Source: Holophagaceae bacterium
GTDB lineage: Bacteria; Acidobacteriota; Holophagae; Holophagales; Holophagaceae
Length of the DNA stretch: 64,000 nt
Direction of reading: 5' to 3'
Assembly (NCBI GenBank): GCA_025361125.1
Contig: JANYBM010000140.1
Span: forward strand, 46,474-110,473
Shown here: in pieces, positions 57,969 to 64,000 of the stretch
How positions within the stretch are numbered: position 1 is the stretch's first letter
How the letters are laid out: each line of letters begins with the position of its first letter
Translations under genes and position numbers: made by a program
Notes under the pieces: generated by a model
What the model was told of the DNA's origin: nothing
Database searches by the model: none
Seen by the model: only the letters and a program-made list of their open reading frames with translations

Positions 57969-58862
57969 ATGAGCAGAACAGGATGGCGCGGACTTCTGGC
58001 CTATGTGCTGATGGCGTTGGCCGCCCTGCCCGCTTGGACCAAGGATCCAGTTGCCTATGTGGTCATCAGGCCGGTCGTGAACCTGTACCACGGTCCACGT
58101 GAGGATACGGATGTGGTTTCCCAAACACTATTGGGCGCGCGTCTGGTGGAACTGGATCGAGCGGAGGGCTGGGCCCGCGTTAAAGGCGATGACGACTATC
58201 CGGGGTGGCTCCAGCTTGCCAGCCTTCGCGCGTTGGATGCCGGTGAACGCTATCCAAGCTCCCTGGAGCCTGGGAATGTCGTGGCGGTTGATGCCCTGGG
58301 GGCGAATCTATACCTTGAACCGGACCTGACCAAACATGCTCCGGTCATGACCATTCCCTACGGTATTCGACTGGAACGGGTGAACGGTGGGAAGGATTCC
58401 CAGCGATGGCTGGAGATCAAGCTGCCGGACCACAGCATCGCCTGGATCCAATCCGGGGACGTGCGCACAGATCTCAAGCCGCTCGGGCTCAAAGCTTCAC
58501 TCGAGCTGGCACAGCGTTTTCTGGGCGTCACTTACACCTGGGGAGGTTCCTCCAGTTTCGGCTTTGATTGCTCGGGTTTCACCCAGACCATTCTCCGAAG
58601 CCGGGGCGTGATCATGCCCCGGGACGCCAATATCCAGGCCGATTGGTCGGGACTGGTTCCGGTGCCGGACCGCCAACAGCTCCAGCCCGGCGACCTGCTG
58701 TTCTTCGGCAAGGACAAGGCCCATATCACCCACACCGGGATGTACCTTGGTAAGGATTCCTTCATTCATGACACGACCCATGATCACCCCCGAACTCAGA
58801 TCTCGGACCTCGGGGATTCTTATTGGTCCAAGCTCCTGGTAGCGATGCGGAGGCTCAAATGA
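57969..58862 (+). CDS. Exported SH3-domain NlpC/P60 endopeptidase (YkfC-like gamma-D-Glu-diamino acid endopeptidase)
   Basis: Signal MSRTGWRGLLAYVLMALAALPAWT; bacterial SH3-like repeats; FGFDCSGFTQTILRSRG (Cys), HITHTGMYLG (His). Confidence 0.88.
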   Translation: MSRTGWRGLLAYVLMALAALPAWTKDPVAYVVIRPVVNLYHGPREDTDVVSQTLLGARLVELDRAEGWARVKGDDDYPGWLQLASLRALDAGERYPSSLEPGNVVAVDALGANLYLEPDLTKHAPVMTIPYGIRLERVNGGKDSQRWLEIKLPDHSIAWIQSGDVRTDLKPLGLKASLELAQRFLGVTYTWGGSSSFGFDCSGFTQTILRSRGVIMPRDANIQADWSGLVPVPDRQQLQPGDLLFFGKDKAHITHTGMYLGKDSFIHDTTHDHPRTQISDLGDSYWSKLLVAMRRLK

Positions 58863-59992
58863 ATCGGCGTGAATTATTCCAGACCCTGGCCGCAGGCACT
58901 GCCGGCGCGACGCTCCTGGGCCGCGACGTGCTCGTGGCACCTCTCAGTAAAACGAAGGGCCCTGGCACCACCTCGTTTTCAACCCAGGTTCGGCGCTTGC
59001 AACTTCGGCATACCTGGACCACCACCATGTCCTCCAGTTCCTACCGGGACACTCTGCATACGCAGTTCACGCGCGAGGGTATCACCGGGTATGGCGAAGG
59101 GGCCGGCATTGTCCGCTACCAGCAGAATGCCCTCGGAGGCCAGAAGGCATTGGAAGCGTTGCAGTCCGTGATCACCGCCACGGACCCCTGGGGCTTCGAA
59201 AAATTCATTGCCGAACTAGACCACCTGTTGCCGGGTCAGCGGGCCGCATTGGCTGCTGTGGATATCGCCCTCCTGGACTGGATCTGCAAGAAACTGGGCG
59301 TCCCCATTTACCGTTTCTTCGGCTTGGATCCTGCGGATGCGGCCATCACCAACATGTCCATCGGCATTGACACGCCAGAGATAACCAAGCAAAAGGTGCG
59401 TGAGGCCGAGGATTTCCCATTCCTCAAGGTCAAGGTCGGCCTTGCCTCGGACGAGGCCACCATTGACGCCGTTCGCAGTGTCACCAAGAAACCGCTCCGG
59501 GTGGATGCCAACGAAGGCTGGACCAGCAAGGAGGAAGCCGTCAGGAAGATCAACTGGCTGGAATCCCAAGGCGTGCAATTCATCGAGCAACCCTTGCCCG
59601 CCCACATGCTTGAGGAAGCCCGGTGGGTGCGCAGCCGGGTGCATATGCCGATCTTCGCTGACGAGGCCTGCCATTCCGCAGCGGACATTCCGAAGCTGCG
59701 CGATGGCTTTGATGGCATCGTCATCAAGCTCGACAAGTCTGGTGGCTTTATCGAAGCCCACCGGCAGATCACCGTGGCCAAGGCTCTGGGCATGAAGACC
59801 CTGCTCGGCTGCATGGTCTCAAGTTCCTGCACCATCACCGCGGCGGCACACCTCTCTCCACTGGTGGACTATGCCGATCTGGACGGCAACCTTCTGATCT
59901 CCAACGATCCATTCACAGGCGTGACCGTGCACAAGGGCAAGCTCATTTTGCCAAACACGCCGGGGCTGGGCCTCCACTTAACCAAGGCCTGA
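58859..59992 (+). CDS. Enolase-superfamily L-Ala-D/L-Glu (dipeptide) epimerase with Tat-like signal
   Basis: MNRRELFQTLAAGTAGATLLG; KVKVG, DANEGW, IEQPLP, DEACHSAADI, IVIKLDKSGG, YADLDGN; ATGA overlap with NlpC gene. Confidence 0.85.
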   Translation: MNRRELFQTLAAGTAGATLLGRDVLVAPLSKTKGPGTTSFSTQVRRLQLRHTWTTTMSSSSYRDTLHTQFTREGITGYGEGAGIVRYQQNALGGQKALEALQSVITATDPWGFEKFIAELDHLLPGQRAALAAVDIALLDWICKKLGVPIYRFFGLDPADAAITNMSIGIDTPEITKQKVREAEDFPFLKVKVGLASDEATIDAVRSVTKKPLRVDANEGWTSKEEAVRKINWLESQGVQFIEQPLPAHMLEEARWVRSRVHMPIFADEACHSAADIPKLRDGFDGIVIKLDKSGGFIEAHRQITVAKALGMKTLLGCMVSSSCTITAAAHLSPLVDYADLDGNLLISNDPFTGVTVHKGKLILPNTPGLGLHLTKA

Positions 59993-60023
59993 AAGTCCCA
60001 CCAGCCTTGGCTTGGAGATCCGC

Positions 60024-61166
60024 ATGAAGCAAAGAACCATCCTGAATCTTCTGAAATCCCTGATCTATGGGCTAGCCCTGAGTCTTACGCTTTCGGCCCA
60101 GACCCCCGATCGATTTCTGGATCAGCCCAGATCCGCCGGAGACGGCCTCCGTCTGGTCGTCTTCAACCCTACGGCCTTCAACATCAAGGCCCTGGCCACC
60201 CTGCGGGAAAAGGGAATCCTCGATGTTCAAGGTCTCACCGTGGTTGGAGTCTTCCACGTCAGCCAGAAGGATGACTTTGAGGATTCCAAAAAACTCGTCC
60301 GTGAAAACGGTCTCGACTGGGTCAAGTTCCACGCGATCTCAGGCGCCATCAGCGAACCCGATATCTTCAAGAACAATGCCTGTACGCCTGAATTTGAAAC
60401 CATTCTCAAAAAAGCAGACGGTGTCATTTTTTTCGGTGGCCCAGATATCCCATCGTCCATTTTTCAGAGGAAGACCAGCCTGCTTGTGGAGATCACGGAT
60501 CCCTATCGGCACTATCTTGAACTCTCCGCGATCTTTCACTTTTTAGGCGGAGCTCAGGACCCAAAAAGCCCTGCGCTGCTCGATTCACGACCCAAGTTTG
60601 CGGTTCTTGGAATTTGTCTTGGTTTCCAGAGTTTGAATGTAGGAACGGGTGGAACGCTTACCCAGGACATCTGGTCCGAGAGCTACGGAAAAGCCAATGT
60701 GGAGGACGCGATCGCGCTGGGTCCCGAGCGGTGGCACAACAATCCCTATCAACGGCTGTACCCCCAGGACAAGCTCATGCCCTACAACTTCCACACCCTC
60801 AATCTCATGGGAAAAGGCAAACTCGTGAAGGACCTCGGCTTCAACATGAGGGATCATCCGCGAGTTCTCAGCTCCCACCATCAGGCCCTCGGGGCACTCG
60901 GCCAAGGCTGGTCCACCATCGCCACTTCCCGGGATGGCAAAATTATCGAAGCCATTGAACACCAAAATTTCCCTAATGTTCTTGGCATCCAATTTCATCC
61001 TGAACATCCCATGTTGTGGGATGTCGAGCCTCGTTTCCGGCAACAGCCTGGTGACCCACTGACTAGCTACCACGCCATCCTTGCGGGAACCCCCGGCAGC
61101 CTGGAATTCAACCAGGCGATCTGGAAATGGTTCGGCGAAAAGCTTAAGGAAAGTCACGGCCATTGA
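60024..61166 (+). CDS. Exported class I glutamine amidotransferase-like/peptidase C26-like (gamma-glutamyl hydrolase fold) protein
   Basis: GGAG 6 nt before ATG at 60024; signal MKQRTILNLLKSLIYGLALSLTLSAQ; nucleophile elbow VLGICLGFQSLNVGTGGTLTQD, HHQAL, GIQFHPEHP. Confidence 0.75.
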   Translation: MKQRTILNLLKSLIYGLALSLTLSAQTPDRFLDQPRSAGDGLRLVVFNPTAFNIKALATLREKGILDVQGLTVVGVFHVSQKDDFEDSKKLVRENGLDWVKFHAISGAISEPDIFKNNACTPEFETILKKADGVIFFGGPDIPSSIFQRKTSLLVEITDPYRHYLELSAIFHFLGGAQDPKSPALLDSRPKFAVLGICLGFQSLNVGTGGTLTQDIWSESYGKANVEDAIALGPERWHNNPYQRLYPQDKLMPYNFHTLNLMGKGKLVKDLGFNMRDHPRVLSSHHQALGALGQGWSTIATSRDGKIIEAIEHQNFPNVLGIQFHPEHPMLWDVEPRFRQQPGDPLTSYHAILAGTPGSLEFNQAIWKWFGEKLKESHGH

Positions 61167-61182
61167 CAAAAAGCATCAGCCA

Positions 61183-62616
61183 TCAGCGGCGAGTTTCTTT
61201 CATGGCCTGCCACACCTTTGGAAGCGCCTGCACAAGGCTGCGCGAAGCAGCGGGCAGGTTGTCCGGCGTGAGCGTCACGACGGTCGTATCTTCTTTTTCA
61301 AAATTCCCCAGGGCGCGACCCAGGCGATAAGCATTGTCCAAAGTACCGTCGCTTCCCAGCATCACCCCAGCTGCGGTGGAATTGGGAACCGAGAAGTAGA
61401 AGCTTGCCACGACGGGCTTGACACGGGAGGAGGGTGCCCGCCTGAGTTGGCGCGCTGACATTTCCCGGAACAGAGCTTTGGCCGATTGTTCCGCTGGATT
61501 CACCAGGATCAGCCCCTGAGACAGGCGCGAAGCAAAGGGCTGAGCGCCACCCTCATCCCGGTACACCCTTGTGCGATGGAACGCTTCGACCAGGTCGCGC
61601 TCCACCAGTGGAAAGTGGGTGCAACCCAGCACCACCAAACCCATGGGCGGCGCTTGCGGGTGCTGGTCACGGAAGCCTGTCATGAGGCTGGCCACATCGA
61701 AACGGATGTAGCCCAGCACCGTATTGAGGGTGCCCCCAAGGAGTTGGTTTGCTTCCAGTCCGCTCACCAAGGACACTTCTGCATTCAAGGCGGGGCCTTG
61801 GTAGGGCACGGGACGCGCAGTAGCTCCGGCTTCGGTGACGAAGGCAGGATTGCCTTCGATGGCCCCGGCAAGACCCACGCTGCCCTGTTGGATTACGGTG
61901 GGAATTGCCTTCCCTAACCGGGCCGCAGCCTTGGCGATGGCCGCCGGGTAGGCCCCCGAAGCACAGGTGCCCACCGTGGCCAGGACGCCCACCGAAGGCG
62001 CCGGCCCCGCTACCGGCAACAACTCCGCCACCGCCTCGGCTCCGGCATCCACCACGCCGATGACCGGGATGTTCACGCCCCATTCCTTCAAGGCGCTTCG
62101 GAGATCCTCTATGCCATAAGCAGTGCCTGTGTTGCAGGCGATGACGATGGCTTTCACGGACGGCTTGTCGAAGCGCACGGGCTTGCTCGCGCCCTTGCGA
62201 TAGCGATGGCCCATCAGAAAGACCGAGTCCTTTAGGATCAATTCCCGCAGGAGGTCCGTCCGGCCCGCAGCCGGATAATTTCCATAGGGCATGTTGGCTT
62301 GGTCGCCCAAGTAGATGAAGCGTTCGCCGGCGAAGTCTGGAATACCGTCTGGCACCGCTTGCAAGGTCCGATTGTTGACCACATCCAGACTCAGCAGAGC
62401 TTCCAGGACCGTCAGGCCGCCGATGCCCGAATCGAAGACACCGATCGGGAGATCTTCAAGATGACCGTGCCGCAACTTTATGAGGTCGGCAGAATAGAGC
62501 ACCCTTCCTTTAGGATGCGCCACAACATGGGCCTTCAGGGGGGCCAGGGCATCCTGGGCAAAACCCTGGACAAACAGGGTTGCAGAAAGCAGAAAAGCCC
62601 CACCCAGACAGCGCAT
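61183..62616 (-). CDS. murI: Glutamate racemase-like (Asp/Glu racemase) enzyme with signal peptide and C-terminal extension
   Basis: Signal MRCLGGAFLLSATLFVQGFAQ; GVFDSGIGGLTVLEAL, IACNTGTAYG, VVLGCTHFPLV; about 478 aa, much longer than a typical MurI. Confidence 0.82.
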   Translation of the reverse strand: MRCLGGAFLLSATLFVQGFAQDALAPLKAHVVAHPKGRVLYSADLIKLRHGHLEDLPIGVFDSGIGGLTVLEALLSLDVVNNRTLQAVPDGIPDFAGERFIYLGDQANMPYGNYPAAGRTDLLRELILKDSVFLMGHRYRKGASKPVRFDKPSVKAIVIACNTGTAYGIEDLRSALKEWGVNIPVIGVVDAGAEAVAELLPVAGPAPSVGVLATVGTCASGAYPAAIAKAAARLGKAIPTVIQQGSVGLAGAIEGNPAFVTEAGATARPVPYQGPALNAEVSLVSGLEANQLLGGTLNTVLGYIRFDVASLMTGFRDQHPQAPPMGLVVLGCTHFPLVERDLVEAFHRTRVYRDEGGAQPFASRLSQGLILVNPAEQSAKALFREMSARQLRRAPSSRVKPVVASFYFSVPNSTAAGVMLGSDGTLDNAYRLGRALGNFEKEDTTVVTLTPDNLPAASRSLVQALPKVWQAMKETRR

Positions 62617-62901
62617 GAGCTGGGTTCCCTTCTGGGTGAGGTGCAGGTAGTGGGCAGGGCGGATCCATTGCATCTGGGAGGCCTTCAAGGATCGGAAGCG
62701 AGGGGCACAGAATGCGCTCGGAGCAGCGCCTTGTCAAAAATGGTCTGGCCACGTCTTTGTTCTGTGGGGTCGAGGGTTGCCCCACAGATGAAGCATTCAG
62801 CCCACCGAAAGGTGTACAGGCGGAAACCCCAGCTAGGTCGCGGCCTGACCGCAAGCTGGTTTTTCGCGATACTTTCCTTTTAGAACCTGACCGGAGCCCC
62901 G

Positions 62902-63441
62902 ATGCGCCTTCCCGATTCCTACCGCCGCTTTTACCGCATCCATCTTCGTTATGCGCTGATCATGCTGCTCTTTGGACTACTGGTTGGAGTTGCCTTCCAG
63001 GAATCGTCTAAGAAACTGCCCATCAGCGAGTCCGTTCCCGCCGGGATGCACATCGAGTCGGTCCTAGCCCTTGCCCTGGTCCACGGCCACGCGATCCTCA
63101 TCGGTGTCGTACTGCCACTCGCGGCCATCTGGTCGCTTCATATCGGATTGATTCTAGGTGCGCCGCCGCTTTCCGCGCGATCGCTGAAGTGGACTACAGG
63201 CCTCTACATTCCTGGCTCCATAGTTAGCGTGCTGCTCATGCTTTGGAAGGGCTACCACGTTCTGCTTGGGGTTCGGCACGGAACGACGGATCTGGCGGTG
63301 CTCGACCACGGATTCATATTCGGAAACCACACCCTGCGTGCAGCTCTTTATGGCCTCTCGCACACGGCGATGGCCGTAGGCCTGGTGATCCTGGGCGTCG
63401 CCTTATGGCGCACCCTGAGCAGAGAGGCAAGCGAAGAGTGA
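62902..63441 (+). CDS. Small integral membrane protein (about 5 TM), DUF2871-like
   Basis: IHLRYALIMLLFGLLVGVAFQE ... LVHGHAILIGVVLPLAAIWSLHIGL ... LSHTAMAVGLVILGVALW. Confidence 0.5.
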   Translation: MRLPDSYRRFYRIHLRYALIMLLFGLLVGVAFQESSKKLPISESVPAGMHIESVLALALVHGHAILIGVVLPLAAIWSLHIGLILGAPPLSARSLKWTTGLYIPGSIVSVLLMLWKGYHVLLGVRHGTTDLAVLDHGFIFGNHTLRAALYGLSHTAMAVGLVILGVALWRTLSREASEE

Positions 63442-63628
63442 AGCGGTTGGCTTTCGGCATCCAGTCAACCGTGGGTGTTCTAGAAGGCCGTCCCAACCAG
63501 CCTGAACTTTTCAGTTTCCGGTAAAACACACCCGCACACTACCCGCGTAGACATCACCATCACGGGATAGGCAAATCGCCATTTCGGTTCCGGCGTGTTG
63601 TTGAAATTCATTCCATACAGACTGGCGA

Positions 63629-63724
63629 CCACCGGGAATAAAGCTGCGCCCAAATGTTAGAGCACTGTTCCCAAACCATTCATAACCTTGAACTATTGGT
63701 GCACCATTCTGAAACTCGCACTCG
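63629..63724. repeat. Diverged third copy of the same repeat unit
   Basis: CACCGGGAATAAAGCTGCGCCCAAATGTTAGAGCACTGTTCCCAAACCATTCATAACCTTGAACTATTGGTGC aligns with CACCAATAAAAAACGGCGCCAAATGCTGGAGCACTCTGCCGAGCCATCCTGAACCTCGAACTACTGGTGC. Confidence 0.7.
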
Positions 63725-63818
63725 GCTACCTGCGCGCCATCCTTAACCACCAATAAAAAACGGCGCCAAATGCTGGAGCACTCTGCCGAGCCATCCTGAA
63801 CCTCGAACTACTGGTGCC
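63725..63818. repeat. 94-bp direct repeat, copy 1
   Basis: GCTACCTGCGCGCCATCCTTAACCACC...CTCGAACTACTGGTGCC; identical to 63907-64000; period 182 bp. Confidence 0.95.
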
Positions 63819-63906
63819 CCGTCCCGTAACTTGCACGCGGCTGGCTGCGCACGCGGTTTCCGCTACGCGGAACCGGCTCCGGTCGCTCGCGCGCCCTTCG
63901 CCTACC

Positions 63907-64000
63907 GCTACCTGCGCGCCATCCTTAACCACCAATAAAAAACGGCGCCAAATGCTGGAGCACTCTGCCGAGCCATCCTGAACCTCGAACTACTGGTGCC
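63907..64000. repeat. 94-bp direct repeat, copy 2 (runs to window edge)
   Basis: Identical over 94 bp to 63725-63818; may continue beyond the window. Confidence 0.95.

Noticed and set aside
63629-64000. Repeats considered as CRISPR array or integron attC sites
   Set aside because: Unit length of 94 bp with 182-bp period does not fit CRISPR, and no GTTRRRY/RYYYAAC core pair was found.
1-64000. Prophage, transposase, integrase, toxin-antitoxin or restriction-modification genes
   Set aside because: No ORF showed the motifs of these families; the window looks like stable chromosomal DNA.

Overview
This is a 64 kb GC-rich, gene-dense bacterial chromosomal window. Gene content and style suggest Acidobacteriota, possibly Holophagae/Geothrix-like; that is inference only. 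It carries ordinary core genes: arginine biosynthesis (N-acetylornithine carbamoyltransferase, argD, argR), cca, ispF, ruvB, a MacAB-like efflux operon, regulators and a CruF-like protein. It also carries a complete oleABCD head-to-head olefin operon at about 31.4-36.1 kb. The most interesting part is about 36.3-62.7 kb, which reads as a near-contiguous peptidoglycan (murein) utilisation locus. The sugar arm (nagA, SIS-type NagB-II, murQ, AmpG-like MFS, NagX-like, GHL10 lipoprotein, BadF-type kinase, amidase, D-lactate dehydrogenase) is followed by a stem-peptide arm (TonB-type receptor, SSS symporter, second amidase, LysA, VanX-YkuD fusion, Alr, NlpC/P60, L-Ala-D/L-Glu epimerase, C26-like enzyme, MurI). 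Several normally cytoplasmic enzymes in the peptide arm (LysA, MurI and the dipeptide epimerase) carry apparent export signals, suggesting extracytoplasmic conversion of D-amino acids and meso-DAP from murein. The right edge has a 94-bp perfect direct repeat with a 182-bp period and a diverged third copy. No CRISPR array, rRNA or convincing tRNA was found by eye. All family calls come from reading motifs in the translations; no database search was run.
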